From the NCBI RefSeq assembly GCF_900105475.1, contig NZ_LT629777.1, forward strand, positions 6,014,001 to 6,078,000: a stretch of 64,000 nt of DNA, read 5' to 3'. This document shows, one piece after another, positions 47,459-57,369 of this stretch (the stretch's first letter is position 1; the number at the start of each line of letters is the position of its first letter). Source of the stretch: Pseudomonas asplenii (GTDB taxonomy: Bacteria > Pseudomonadota > Gammaproteobacteria > Pseudomonadales > Pseudomonadaceae). The notes under the pieces are model-generated. The model had not been told where the DNA came from. It was given only the letters and a program-made list of their open reading frames with translations, and searched no databases. The position numbers were made by a program, and so were the translations under genes.

Positions 47459-48580
47459 AGGTGGCCGCAACCCAGTCAGCAGCAACGCGATCGCCCCGCA
47501 TCCCAACAGGCTGGCGCCCAGGCTCTGACTCCAGGCCACCAGCATCAGCCCGGCGCCGATCATCAGGTAATACATCAGGCCAAACAGCGCCCCTGCGGTC
47601 CCCAGCCGATCGCCATAGGACGCCAGCGCGGCGCCGAGGATATTCGGAATCGCCAGGCCGAAACCCAGCACCGCCGCCAGCATCGGCAGCACGAACAGCG
47701 CACTATCCTGCAACACCCACACTGCGACGCCAGCCCCCAGCACCAACCAGGAGGCCAGCGTTACCAAGCGTCCACCACTCCAGCCACGCTGCAACAGCTG
47801 CCGGTTCGACCAGGCCCCCAGCCCCGAGCCCAAGGCCAGTACCACGCCACTGTAACCGAACAGTTCGCCGTCGAGCCCCAGGCGCTGGAACATGAACGGT
47901 GCCAGGCTGTAGTAGCTGAACAGCGCGATATTGAAGGCCGCCACCCAGAGTGCCGAACGCCAGATGGCCAGGTCCCCGAGCAGGCACAGCAGCGTCTCGA
48001 ACAGCGCTGGCGTGGTCACATTGGCCGGGCGGGTTTCCGGCAACGCCAAGGCCGAGAGGCCGAGCAGCAACAAGGCCAGGCCCAGCAGACCGAACAACAC
48101 CCCGCGATAACCGCCGCTATCCACCAGCCCCGCACCGGCCAACAGGCCGATGGCCGGGCTGGCCGCCAGGGCCATGCCGACCACGGAAAAGACCTGGGCC
48201 AGTTGCGTGCCGTGGAAACGATCACGCAGCAGGGTCTGGATTACCACCGAACAGGCCGCCGCACCGAAGGCCGCCAAGGCCTGGGATAGCAGCAATACCT
48301 CGAAGCGACGGGCAGCCAAGGCCAGGCCGGTCGCCAGCAGATAGACCACCAGACCCGCCAGCATCGATGGACGTCGGCCAAGCCAATCGCAGCTGCGTCC
48401 CCACACCACCACCCCAAAGGCAAAGGCAAGAAAATAGACCGACAGGATCTGCGAGGCCACCGTCGCACTGACCGCCATCACCCGACCGATATCGGCCAGG
48501 GCCGGGCTGAACATGCTCTGGGCGATCTGCGGAAACATCAACAGGGCGATCGCCAGAGACAACAGGCCTTTAGATTTCAT
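47447..48580 (-). CDS. MFS transporter (Bcr/CflA- or DHA1-like)
   Basis: 377 residues with 12 helices, from MKSKGLLSLAIALLMFPQI. MFS motif A is FAFGVVVWGRSCDWLGRRPSML and motif C-like glycines follow (SVVGMALAASPAIGLLAG). AGGAG lies nine bases upstream. It is divergent from the AraC regulator. Probably an efflux pump, substrate unknown. Confidence 0.87.
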   Translation of the reverse strand: MKSKGLLSLAIALLMFPQIAQSMFSPALADIGRVMAVSATVASQILSVYFLAFAFGVVVWGRSCDWLGRRPSMLAGLVVYLLATGLALAARRFEVLLLSQALAAFGAAACSVVIQTLLRDRFHGTQLAQVFSVVGMALAASPAIGLLAGAGLVDSGGYRGVLFGLLGLALLLLGLSALALPETRPANVTTPALFETLLCLLGDLAIWRSALWVAAFNIALFSYYSLAPFMFQRLGLDGELFGYSGVVLALGSGLGAWSNRQLLQRGWSGGRLVTLASWLVLGAGVAVWVLQDSALFVLPMLAAVLGFGLAIPNILGAALASYGDRLGTAGALFGLMYYLMIGAGLMLVAWSQSLGASLLGCGAIALLLTGLRPPSAP

Positions 48581-48679
48581 CACAGCACACTCCTTGAACT
48601 CACAGACGGTGATTCTAGGGAGGCAGGTTTGGCGTACTATTCAAGCTCTGACAAAAAACTGCTGAAATCGGACAACTCC

Positions 48680-49453
48680 ATGGCGAGAATCGATCCCCTG
48701 GCGTGCTTCAACCCGGACCGTTTCACCGCGCCGGTCATCGGTATCGCCGCACAACTGGGCGACCATGACTCGGGTCTGCATTGCCATCGGCGCGGGCAAC
48801 TGCTGTTCACCCGCCAAGGCTGCTCGCGTATTACCCTGGCCCACCAACTGTGCCTGCTACCGCCCTCTCGCGCGGCGTGGATACCGCCCGGGGTGGAACA
48901 CCGCGCACAGATGCAGCAGATCGTCGACTATCGTTCGCTGTACCTGGCGCCCGAACTGCTCGACGGGTTACCGCAGCAGGTGATGATCATCGAGGTCAGC
49001 CCGCTGTTGCGCGCCGTGCTGGAGCCCATGACCCTGGCTACCTTCGATACCGACTGGAGCCAGGGTAAACCGGCGCATTTACTGGGGCTGTGCCTGGCGG
49101 AAATCCGCGAGGCGCCGCGCCAGCCGATGCTGCTGCCATTGCCGCGGGACAAGCGCCTGGCGCCGCTGCTGGCCTCACTGGAGCAATTGCCACCGGAGTT
49201 GCAGGCGCTGACCACGCGTATAGGTGCCAGCAGCCGGACCATCGGCCGGATCTTCCTGCGGGAAACCGGCATGGGCTATCAGCAGTGGCGCCAGCAATGG
49301 CGGCTGATGCGCGCCATAGAACTGCTGGCCACCGGTCGCAATATCGCCTACACGGCCTTCGAGCTGGGCTTTGCCAGCGACAGCGGCTTTATCGGTTTCT
49401 TCCGACAGATGACCGGCACCACCCCCGGGGCCTATCTACAGGCATCCAGGTAA
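48680..49453 (+). CDS. AraC family transcriptional regulator
   Basis: 257 residues from MARIDPLACFNPDRF. An N-terminal cupin-like sensory half (HCHRRGQLLFTRQG, WIPPGVEHRAQM) and two C-terminal HTHs, the second including RNIAYTAFELGFASDSGFIGFFRQMTGTTPGAYL. The 17 codons before Met1 are rejected. Divergent from the MFS gene and probably controls it. Its 3' end overlaps the convergent oxygenase gene by 22 bp. Confidence 0.9.
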   Translation: MARIDPLACFNPDRFTAPVIGIAAQLGDHDSGLHCHRRGQLLFTRQGCSRITLAHQLCLLPPSRAAWIPPGVEHRAQMQQIVDYRSLYLAPELLDGLPQQVMIIEVSPLLRAVLEPMTLATFDTDWSQGKPAHLLGLCLAEIREAPRQPMLLPLPRDKRLAPLLASLEQLPPELQALTTRIGASSRTIGRIFLRETGMGYQQWRQQWRLMRAIELLATGRNIAYTAFELGFASDSGFIGFFRQMTGTTPGAYLQASR

Positions 49454-50319
49454 TTGCAACCCAACACCTCGTGCAGACGCCGACCGTCGCTCAGCCGACG
49501 GAAGAACCCCGGTGAACGCCAAGGCGCCCGACCATCGACATTCGGTGCGCCGCGTCCGGCCAGGACATCATCGATCCACACCGTGCGGGTCTCGAACGAG
49601 ATCCGCGTCAGTTCGGTGTGGTTGGGCACGCCGGCATGGGCGTGGGCACCGGAGAAGGCCAGCAGGCTGCCGGGGTCGATCACCACCGGCACCGCGACCT
49701 CACCGTCGATGGACTCCAGCAGATGGGGAATCGCCTGGTCGGCATCCACCGAGTTGCGGCCGTCGCGGTGCGAGCGCTGCAGCACATGGCTCAGGTCGAA
49801 GTCGGCACTGCTGTTGGCCAATGCTCGCTCCCAGAGCTGGGGGTAAAGGGCGAAGGTCCGCCCGGCGCTGATCGGGTAGATCGGCGCCCACCAATTGGTC
49901 TGGGCGTAGAGGTTCGAACCCCAGGTGTCGCGGTGGAAGGCAATGGTCGCCGTGGCCCTGTCCCGTGGCGCACTGTCACCCGGCGGATGAGGCGGCTGGA
50001 AGCGCAGGTGCAGGCGATCGCAGGCGATGCCACTGGCGTCCAGGCCGAGGCTGTCGAGCACCTGCGACCAACTGCGCTGGATGCCCTCGTGCCGGTGGAA
50101 CAGCGTCTGCAGACGGGTAAAGCATTGCGCCTGCTGGACGTGATCCAGGTGCCGATGGATCCGGGTCGGTTCGAAGGGATACAGCGCTTCTTCCAGCAGG
50201 CCACGGGCCGTTTCGATCAACTGCACCATGGCTGGCAACGTCAGGGCAAACACTTCCCCGGCGTAGATCCGCGAGTGAAACGCTGCCGGCAGGGCCGGTG
50301 GCTGCAACTGACTGTACAT
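49432..50319 (-). CDS. 2-Oxoglutarate/Fe(II) oxygenase-like protein
   Basis: 295 residues from MYSQLQPPALPAAFHSR, with GGGGAGC upstream. A facial-triad pattern is present: H-x-D in IAFHRDTWGSNLYAQTNWW and a distal histidine plus a likely 2-oxoglutarate-binding arginine in AHAHAGVPNHTELTRISFETRTVW. This suggests a non-heme iron dioxygenase of the jelly-roll fold, but no named family is confirmed. Substrate unknown. Confidence 0.65.
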   Translation of the reverse strand: MYSQLQPPALPAAFHSRIYAGEVFALTLPAMVQLIETARGLLEEALYPFEPTRIHRHLDHVQQAQCFTRLQTLFHRHEGIQRSWSQVLDSLGLDASGIACDRLHLRFQPPHPPGDSAPRDRATATIAFHRDTWGSNLYAQTNWWAPIYPISAGRTFALYPQLWERALANSSADFDLSHVLQRSHRDGRNSVDADQAIPHLLESIDGEVAVPVVIDPGSLLAFSGAHAHAGVPNHTELTRISFETRTVWIDDVLAGRGAPNVDGRAPWRSPGFFRRLSDGRRLHEVLGCNYLDACR

Positions 50320-50422
50320 CCGCGGGCGCTCCCCATCAGGCTGGCACAAGTACCGGCACTCTAGAACAGACGCACGCGATGGAAACAGGCTCAGTGGCGG
50401 GGAAAATCCACCGTACAGCCGA

Positions 50423-50863
50423 TCACGCCTGGGGCATCTTGCGAAACCCCACGGCCAGGCGGTTCCAACTGTTGATGGTGTTGATCGCCAGGGTCAGGTT
50501 GACCTGTTCCGCCGGACTGAATTCGGCGTTGAGCCGTTCGTAGTCCTCGTCCGGGGCGTGGCTTTCGGCAATCCGGGTGAGCGCCTCGGTCCAGGCCAGG
50601 GCTGCGCGTTCGCGGGCACTGAAAAAGGGCGCTTCGCGCCAGGCCGACAGAGTGTAGAGGCGTCGCTCGGTTTCCCCGGCCTTGCGCGCATCGGCACTGT
50701 GCATGTCCAGGCAGAAGGCGCAGCCGTTGATCTGCGAGGTACGCATCTTCACCAGTTCGAGCAGGGATTTTTCCAGCGGCAGTTTGTTCACCGCGCCCTC
50801 CAGCGCCATCATGGCTTTCATGGCATCCGGGGAAGCGGTGTAGAAATCGATACGAGGTTGCAT
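50423..50863 (-). CDS. Carboxymuconolactone decarboxylase / AhpD-like protein
   Basis: 146 residues, all-helical. It contains the redox motif CAFCLDMH (CxxC..H) of AhpD-type peroxidase partners, in KMRTSQINGCAFCLDMHSADARKAG. Probably a thiol-dependent hydroperoxide reductase. It is divergent from the MocR regulator at 51039, a probable controller. Confidence 0.92.
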   Translation of the reverse strand: MQPRIDFYTASPDAMKAMMALEGAVNKLPLEKSLLELVKMRTSQINGCAFCLDMHSADARKAGETERRLYTLSAWREAPFFSARERAALAWTEALTRIAESHAPDEDYERLNAEFSPAEQVNLTLAINTINSWNRLAVGFRKMPQA

Positions 50864-51038
50864 GGCAATGCTCCTGACAGGGGGTGAGTGGCGCTACAGT
50901 AAGCCCGGCGGGGCACGGGCCAAATAGCCAATTGCGGGCAAGATCAGGTAGCCAATCGCGCCCCTGCTGCCAGCCGCGCGGCCGGCAGGCTAAACTGCCC
51001 ACCGGCATGTCCCGCCTCTCCCGCCAACGAGCCCTCCC

Positions 51039-52475
51039 ATGGAACTGCACATCACCCTCGAGGGTCGTCGCGACCTGGCCCGGCAGATCACCGAGCAACT
51101 GCGCCACGCCATCACCAGCGGCCAGTTGGCCGAGGGGACCCAATTGCCGCCCACCCGGCTGCTCGCCGAACAATTGGGCGTGTCGCGCAAGACCGTGGCC
51201 GATGCCTACGCCCAATTGGCCTGCGACAACCTGCTGATCGGTCGGGTCGGGGCCGGGACCTTCGTCAACGGCTATGTGCCCCAAACCCGCGCTCCGGCCC
51301 AGAGCGAAGCACTGGCGGGCGCGGCGGTGGTGCGGCAATGGCGCGAAGCCTCGATCCCCTTGCACCATCCGCTCGGTACCCTGCGCTACGACTACCTCGG
51401 CGGGGCCACCAGCAAGCACCTGTTCCCCCATGAAGCATGGCGCCGCTGCGTGCTCTTCGCCCTGCGCCAGACCGCCCAGGCCCACGGTCTGTACAGCCAG
51501 CCGGAAGGTGTCGGGATGCTGCGCGAGGCGATTGCCCGGCATATCGGTTTCGCCCGTGGCGTGCGTTGCAGCGCCGCCGACCTGCTGGTGACCAATGGCG
51601 CACAGCAGGCCCTGGACCTGGTCGCCCGGGTACTGGTGGAGCCCGGCTGCACCGTCGCCGTCGAAGACCCCGGCTACCCGCCGGCGCGGCTGTTGTTTGC
51701 CGCCCAGGGCGCGCGCGTGGTCGGCGTGCCGGTTGACGAACAAGGTATCCGGGTCGAGCTGATTCCCGAGGGCACGCGGCTGATCTACGTGACCCCGGCG
51801 CACCAGTTCCCCCTCGGTATGCCGATGAGCCTGGAGCGCCGCCGGGCCCTCCTGGAACGGGCCCGGGAACTGGGCGCGATCATCATCGAGGACGACTACG
51901 ACTGTGAGTTCCGCTACGAAGGGCGCCCCACCGACTGCCTGCAGAGCCTCGACCGGCATGGCCTGGTGGCCTATGTCGGGACCTTTTCCAAGACTCTTCT
52001 GCCGGAGCTGCGCCTGGGTTACCTGGTGGCGCCGCCGGGGCTGCTCAAGGCGATGGTCTCGGCCAAGCAACTGACCGACTGGCACACCGCGACCCTCACC
52101 CAGTGGGCGCTCGCCAAGTTCATCGGCGACGGTTACCTGGTCAAGCACATCCGCCGCTGCCACCAGGCCTACGCCAGCCGCCGCGAGCACCTGATCGAAC
52201 GGCTCGACGGCGACCTGTCGCCTTGGTTCGAGCGCATCCACTCCACCGCCGGCTACCACCTGGCGATCCTCGATCGTGGCACGGTGGATATCCCGCAGTT
52301 AGTCGAATTGGCGAAAACCTTCGAGGTCGGGTTGTACCCGCTGGCGCCCTTCTACTACACCGCGCCAGCGCGTACCGGCCTGCTGATGGGTTATGGCTCG
52401 ATTGAAACCCTGGATATCCAGCCGTCGCTGGATCGGATTCGCGAGTTGCTGCTCCAGCTGTGCCCTGAAAACTGA
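51039..52475 (+). CDS. MocR/PdxR family GntR-type regulator
   Basis: 478 residues: an N-terminal GntR winged helix (about 10-75, RQITEQLRHAITSGQLAEGTQLPPTR and LGVSRKTVADAYAQL) fused to a fold-type I aminotransferase domain. PLP-binding pieces are visible: GAQQALDLVARVL, EDDYDCEFRYEG and the lysine in VGTFSKTLLPELRLGYLV. Such proteins sense PLP or amino compounds. It is divergent from the AhpD-like gene. Confidence 0.93.
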   Translation: MELHITLEGRRDLARQITEQLRHAITSGQLAEGTQLPPTRLLAEQLGVSRKTVADAYAQLACDNLLIGRVGAGTFVNGYVPQTRAPAQSEALAGAAVVRQWREASIPLHHPLGTLRYDYLGGATSKHLFPHEAWRRCVLFALRQTAQAHGLYSQPEGVGMLREAIARHIGFARGVRCSAADLLVTNGAQQALDLVARVLVEPGCTVAVEDPGYPPARLLFAAQGARVVGVPVDEQGIRVELIPEGTRLIYVTPAHQFPLGMPMSLERRRALLERARELGAIIIEDDYDCEFRYEGRPTDCLQSLDRHGLVAYVGTFSKTLLPELRLGYLVAPPGLLKAMVSAKQLTDWHTATLTQWALAKFIGDGYLVKHIRRCHQAYASRREHLIERLDGDLSPWFERIHSTAGYHLAILDRGTVDIPQLVELAKTFEVGLYPLAPFYYTAPARTGLLMGYGSIETLDIQPSLDRIRELLLQLCPEN

Positions 52476-52481
52476 CAGCGG

Positions 52482-53228
52482 CTATACGGACGGGGGGCCG
52501 GCTTCAGCCGGAGCAATAATTTGTTGAATAACCTCGCTCAGCCGATCCCGGAAGTCATTGAAGCTGTCCATGTCGATCCGGTGAGGGTCAACTTCACCAT
52601 TACGTATTGCATCATTGAGATCGGCGGCTGACGAATAACCATTGCGCACTCGCTCAAGCTGACGTTTGAGTGAATCGGGAGAGTCGTCGTTACCCGATGC
52701 CTGTTCCAGCACAGCACAATGTTGATAGATCGGTTGTCGAAATGCACACAGCAACCAAGCTTCGGACTTGGGCCTGGGCAACATCGGAACCCCCAGCGGT
52801 AGACCACCCGCAGCAAACCCCTTGATCATCGATTGCCATTTTTCCCGCCACTCTCCTCGGCCTGAAGACTGCGTTCCATCGGCATCTCTAAACAATACAG
52901 GAACAACCACATCATTACGCTCATGAGCCAATGCAACAGCCTTGAGGGCGAGACGCCGGGCATTTTCGTGATAGTAACCAGTCTCCTTGGGTTTACGCTT
53001 TCCTGGTGCCGAGAACTGCCGCCCTTGATGCTTGGGCTCCACGGTAATCAGTGCGGATTTATGGACGAATTGCACGGCGTGATAATCGATCAATGAGTAC
53101 CCCATCAATCTGTCGATCAGCAGATCCAAAATCAGGCACATCGGCCCTGGGATAAACTCAAAGCCCTCTTCACCGGGAGACTGGCGACCTATGTCTGACG
53201 GCCCCTCTCCACTGACCAAAAGCAACAT
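52482..53228 (-). CDS. TOPRIM/DUF4276-like putative nuclease
   Basis: 248 residues from MLLLVSGEGPSDIGRQ. The N-terminal Glu8-Gly9 (VSGEGPSD) and D115-A-D117 (VLFRDADGT) fit the E...DxD metal site of a TOPRIM fold, and the later PKSEAWLLCAF fits DUF4276. The ATG at 53228 has GAGG upstream; the TTG-started extension overlaps the ATPase end. The gene follows the AAA ATPase by 5 bp and is inferred to be its nuclease partner. Family assignment is by motif only. Confidence 0.7.
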   Translation of the reverse strand: MLLLVSGEGPSDIGRQSPGEEGFEFIPGPMCLILDLLIDRLMGYSLIDYHAVQFVHKSALITVEPKHQGRQFSAPGKRKPKETGYYHENARRLALKAVALAHERNDVVVPVLFRDADGTQSSGRGEWREKWQSMIKGFAAGGLPLGVPMLPRPKSEAWLLCAFRQPIYQHCAVLEQASGNDDSPDSLKRQLERVRNGYSSAADLNDAIRNGEVDPHRIDMDSFNDFRDRLSEVIQQIIAPAEAGPPSV

Positions 53229-53233
53229 CCGTA

Positions 53234-54445
53234 TTACCTCGCGACCCAACGCTCGATTTCCTGAGGCAGGCGCACCAGGTCGGTATCAACAAACACTTCT
53301 CCAGGTCCCATCACAGTGAGCTTTTCGGCAACGGAGGGGATGGAAAAGAACGGGATCGTCCGCGTTCTGCCGTCGTCAGTCTTATAGATAAGCTGAACAC
53401 CCTCAAGGGCAATATCATCCTCCAGATAATTGAGAATCATCGGACTATGGGTCGTCACCATCACCTGCCGATCGAGGCTCACCAGATAGTCCAGCAGAAA
53501 CTCGATCAACTCTGGATTTATACCGTTTTCCACTTCGTCAAAAAGCATGAATCCGTGACGGGACAAGGTTTCTGCCAATATCGCCATCAAACGCAGCATG
53601 CCGTCATTCATGTGCCGGGCTTGGGTACTGAATGTTCCTGTAGTGTAGGTCTCCTGTATAGCCAAGGACTTCCAGCCGGAGTTCAGGGACTTGAGTTCAA
53701 TTGACTGAAGTGCCGGATAGTTATTCTTAAGCATCGCTAGCAAGGAGCCCAACTCGCGTGGAGCTAACTGATGGATAAACGCGGAAAGTTTCTCTCCGGC
53801 AAAACCCAGGTCGCCATCACTTCCTCGGGCCTGTTTGCGCAAATACTGGGGAGACAGAGCATCCAGGGAGGTGATGCTGGAAATGAACTTTTTGAGTCTT
53901 AGGATTACCGGTGGCAAGCGGGACTCTTTCAGAACGGAAAGAACCGAACCTTGGTAGTCGAAGTCCATCGGTCCCGCCAGCCCCCTGAGGATTCCCCTTT
54001 TTTTTTCATAAGTAGCAAGACGTCCATCACCCACCCAAAGCGTGGTTTCGTCAATTTCCCATGATTCTTCGGTACAGCGCAGAAAGGTCCGATTGAAGCT
54101 TGCCTTCCACACAGCACGTTGACCATCGACATCGAAAACGGCTTCGAATTTTATGTTGCTACTCTTGCTTAACTTGGATTTCAGATCGATCGGTTTCCAA
54201 TCGCGCTTTTTCAACCATCCTGAAAAATCCCCCTTGATTTGTTGAGAGAGGAAATCCAATGCCTGCAGGATCGTCGACTTTCCTGCACCGTTCAGACCGA
54301 TCAAACAAGTGAAATTCGCCAACTGCATTTCAAAGCCGACGAGGGACTTGAAATTATCTATCTTGAACTCACAGAGGCGTATGCCCTCTTCCGCTGGCTG
54401 CCCGATACTGGATCGCTCACCAGCGTTTTCGCGCTTACCCGTCAT
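53234..54445 (-). CDS. AAA15/21-type ATPase (OLD/RecF-like)
   Basis: 403 residues. The domain opens CEFKIDNFKSLVGFEMQL, as in OLD/RecF-like ATPases, with Walker A at residues 50-58 (GLNGAGKST), an ABC-like signature around MNDGMLRLMAIL, Walker B with catalytic Glu in GFMLFDEVENGINPELIEF and the switch histidine VMVTTHSPMILNYL. It is not fused to a TOPRIM domain; that role is provided by the next gene. Such ATPase/nuclease pairs are common in anti-phage systems (Gabija, PARIS, OLD). Start supported by AAGGAACC. Confidence 0.88.
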   Translation of the reverse strand: MTGKRENAGERSSIGQPAEEGIRLCEFKIDNFKSLVGFEMQLANFTCLIGLNGAGKSTILQALDFLSQQIKGDFSGWLKKRDWKPIDLKSKLSKSSNIKFEAVFDVDGQRAVWKASFNRTFLRCTEESWEIDETTLWVGDGRLATYEKKRGILRGLAGPMDFDYQGSVLSVLKESRLPPVILRLKKFISSITSLDALSPQYLRKQARGSDGDLGFAGEKLSAFIHQLAPRELGSLLAMLKNNYPALQSIELKSLNSGWKSLAIQETYTTGTFSTQARHMNDGMLRLMAILAETLSRHGFMLFDEVENGINPELIEFLLDYLVSLDRQVMVTTHSPMILNYLEDDIALEGVQLIYKTDDGRTRTIPFFSIPSVAEKLTVMGPGEVFVDTDLVRLPQEIERWVAR

Positions 54446-54699
54446 GATGGTTCCTTGATCTGATATTGCAGCAAAAAGGAAACCAATATAGGTCAGCCTG
54501 GCTGACCACTCAAGTTATGGGGCTTTCGCCCCGCCCCACTCCTAGCAATCGTCGACAGGGGGAATGATCGGCCAATGTCGCAAACCGCGAACTGGACAGC
54601 GAACCAAGCGTGTTGCTGACGCACATTACAAGGACCTGGTGAGCGACCGCCGCGCTACGGTTTATGAGCGCAAGCGATCCCCGTGATCCACACCGTTCC

Positions 54700-56163
54700 C
54701 TACACACCCCGACTGCGCAACCAATGCATGAACCCGCGCTTGACCACCGGTTTGGACACGTCGAGGGTAAAGTTCTGCGCCGCATGCAGACGGTGATCCA
54801 GCAGGCTCTTCATCGCTTCGCCGATATCATGCCGGGCATCCAGGCACGGTTTGAGGTATTCCTTCTCGACCCGATACAGCAGGCAATCGGTCTTGGCCGT
54901 GAAGTCTGCCGGCACACCCTGCTCGCTGAGGATCCCGGCTTCACCGATCACCTCCCCCGGCCCCATCCGCGCTGCTTCGCTCGGCTTGTCGCCCCGAAAC
55001 AACGTGACCGACACCACGCCCGACTCGATGATGAACAGATGATCGCTGACCTCGCCGCGCGGCAGGATCATGCTGCCAGCACGAAACAGCTGCGGGACCA
55101 TGTTCTGACTGAAGGTTTCCTTTTCCTCGGAACGCAGCGTCGAAAAGATCGGTGAGCTTTCCAGCAATGCCCGCGGACGGGAAATCGTTGCCGCCAGATT
55201 GCTCTCCGCCGTCGACAGCAGGCTCACGCCAGACGCCTGCAGGTGCCGGAACGCCAGATCGTAGAGTTGGTTGCTCACCTCGCGCTTGAGACCCATCGAC
55301 ACCACAAAACCGCTGATTTCGTATTCCACCCCGGCCGCGCTGGAGCTTTTCAGCGCGACGCTCGGCGCCGGCTTGGTCAACAACGAGCGGCAGCCCAGCA
55401 CCGCCCGCTCCAGCGCTTCGACCACCACATTAGGCCGTACATGCGGGCTGACCTCCAGGCTGATGGCCAGGCCGTGGACATCGCTGGGCCGGCTGAAGTT
55501 GATGATCCGGGCTTTCGCCGCCAGCGAATTGGGTACCACCGCCAGACTGCCCTGGGAGGTCTGCAGGCGCGTGGCACGCCAGTCGATATCGACCACGCGG
55601 CCTTCGGTACCGTCGATGGAGATCCAGTCATCGACCTGGTACGGCTTGGTGGTATTGAGCACGATGCCGGAAAACACGTCGCTGAGGGTGCTCTGCAACG
55701 CCAGACCGACGATGATCGCAAACGCTCCGGAGGTTGCCAGCACGCCCTTGACCGGCAGGTCGAGCACATAGGCCGCCGCGGCGATGATCGCGATGAGGAA
55801 AATGATCGCCCCCAGCACGTCCTGCAGCAGCCGCCCGGCATGGCCGACCCGCTGCATCATCACCGTGCCGACCAGTACTGTCAGGGTCCGGGCGCCGAAC
55901 AGCCACCAGCCGATCTGCAAGCCGGTGGCCGCCAGATGCCGGGGGATATCCTCGGGCCAGGGGGCGATCTGCATCGGGTTCATGCCCTCGTTGAACAGCA
56001 CCAGGCTGTACAACAAAAACACCGTCGGGCGTACCACCAGCTTCCAGTTGTTGCTGCGCGAACCGAGCAGGCGCCACAGCAGCAGATCGATCACCAACAA
56101 GAACAACGCACACAACAGCGGGTGCTCGGACAGAAAGGGGTACAAGGTGAACAGGTCAGGCAT
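54700..56163 (-). CDS. MscS-family channel with cyclic-nucleotide-binding domain
   Basis: 487 residues from MPDLFTLYPFLSEH. Four to five N-terminal helices precede the MscS pore and beta domain (SGAFAIIVGLALQSTLSDVFSGIVLNTTKPYQVDDWISI, VPNSLAAKARIINFSR). The C-terminal part from about 345 is a CNB domain (IIESGVVSVTLFRG, GPGEVIGEAGILSEQG). The combination suggests a mechanosensitive or ligand-gated ion channel regulated by cyclic nucleotides. GGAGCC lies upstream of the ATG. Confidence 0.9.
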   Translation of the reverse strand: MPDLFTLYPFLSEHPLLCALFLLVIDLLLWRLLGSRSNNWKLVVRPTVFLLYSLVLFNEGMNPMQIAPWPEDIPRHLAATGLQIGWWLFGARTLTVLVGTVMMQRVGHAGRLLQDVLGAIIFLIAIIAAAAYVLDLPVKGVLATSGAFAIIVGLALQSTLSDVFSGIVLNTTKPYQVDDWISIDGTEGRVVDIDWRATRLQTSQGSLAVVPNSLAAKARIINFSRPSDVHGLAISLEVSPHVRPNVVVEALERAVLGCRSLLTKPAPSVALKSSSAAGVEYEISGFVVSMGLKREVSNQLYDLAFRHLQASGVSLLSTAESNLAATISRPRALLESSPIFSTLRSEEKETFSQNMVPQLFRAGSMILPRGEVSDHLFIIESGVVSVTLFRGDKPSEAARMGPGEVIGEAGILSEQGVPADFTAKTDCLLYRVEKEYLKPCLDARHDIGEAMKSLLDHRLHAAQNFTLDVSKPVVKRGFMHWLRSRGV

Positions 56164-56240
56164 CGCATGGCTCCACAAACAGCTGGACAGCTGCAGGTGC
56201 CAAGGATAGCCCGCTTTCACCCGCGGCTTACAGTCCGCCG

Positions 56241-57107
56241 TCAGTCGCTCATCTGGCCGAAACGTCCACTGTGGAAATCGACGAAGGCCTGGTGGATCTC
56301 CGCCTCGGTGTTCATCACGAACGGACCGTGGCCGACGATCGGCTCGTCGATGGGCTCGCCACTGAGCAACAGCAGCATGGCGTCGGCATCTGCCTCCAGG
56401 TGCAGACGTTCACCGGCCTGCTCGAACACCACCAACTGCCCGGTACTCGCCACGGCCTCGCCATTGAGCCGTACGCTGCCGCGCAGCATCACCAGCACCG
56501 TGTTATGGCCGGCGTGCAGGGCCAGGTTCAGCGCCTTGCCACCCTTGAGGCGAATATCCCAGACATCGATCGGGGTGAACGTCCGCGCCGGGCCACGTTG
56601 ACCGGCGAACTCACCGGCGATCAGGCGCAGGCTGCCGGCGTCATCCTCAAGGGCGATGTTCGGGATATCACGGTCGAGGATGCCCTGGTAACCAGCCGGT
56701 GCCGACTTGTCACGCGCGGGCAGGTTGACCCAGAGCTGGACCATTTCCAGCTTGCCGCCCCGCCGGGCAAAGGCCTCGGAATGGAACTCCTCGTGGATGA
56801 TCCCCGCCGCTGCGGTCATCCATTGCACGTCACCCGGACCGATCACGCCACCGGCGCCGGTGGAGTCGCGATGCTCGACTTCGCCGTCATAGACGATGGT
56901 CACGGTTTCGAAACCGCGATGGGGGTGTTGGCCGACACCGCGACGCTCGGTGGTCGCAGTGAAGTCGGCGGGGCCTGCGTGATCGAGCATCAGGAACGGA
57001 CTGATCTGCTGACCCAGGCCGTCGTAGGAAAACAGCGTGCGAACCGGGAAACCGTCACCGACCCAATGGCCACGGGGACTGGTGTAGATACCGAGAATCT
57101 TTTTCAT
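56241..57107 (-). CDS. Pirin family protein
   Basis: 288 residues, two cupin domains. Metal-binding histidines lie in GVGQHPHRGFETVTIVYDGEVEHRD and further on in MTAAAGIIHEEFHSE. Some bacterial pirins have quercetinase activity; the function here is not determined. It is separated from the channel gene by 77 bp and may be cotranscribed. Confidence 0.92.
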   Translation of the reverse strand: MKKILGIYTSPRGHWVGDGFPVRTLFSYDGLGQQISPFLMLDHAGPADFTATTERRGVGQHPHRGFETVTIVYDGEVEHRDSTGAGGVIGPGDVQWMTAAAGIIHEEFHSEAFARRGGKLEMVQLWVNLPARDKSAPAGYQGILDRDIPNIALEDDAGSLRLIAGEFAGQRGPARTFTPIDVWDIRLKGGKALNLALHAGHNTVLVMLRGSVRLNGEAVASTGQLVVFEQAGERLHLEADADAMLLLLSGEPIDEPIVGHGPFVMNTEAEIHQAFVDFHSGRFGQMSD

Positions 57108-57369
57108 GGAGCCTCCATCAAGTCATGGGGCATAGCTTAGGTTCGTCGCGTTTATAGCGGTAGTCAGGAAAAACCAGCCTGATCGTTCCACATATGGAAC
57201 GGCCAGCTCAGTCGCGCTGATCGTCCGGCCCGATCCAGATCCGGAATCGAATACTTACAAACCCATAAAATTATCGTTTTGCAGTAATTAATTGCTGCAA
57301 TATAGTCATTAAACGCCCTCACTTGCGGCGCATACCCTTGAAATCACCGACCTTGCCAAAGGACGTGTC

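Noticed and set aside
50391..52259. 622-codon frame antisense to the MocR gene
   Set aside because: Shadow of a confidently identified regulator; it also swallows the 3' half of the AhpD-like gene in another frame.
52482..54445. Direct assignment of the ATPase/nuclease pair to Gabija or PARIS
   Set aside because: GajA has a fused TOPRIM and a UvrD-like partner, and AriB has DUF4435 features; neither matches what is visible here.
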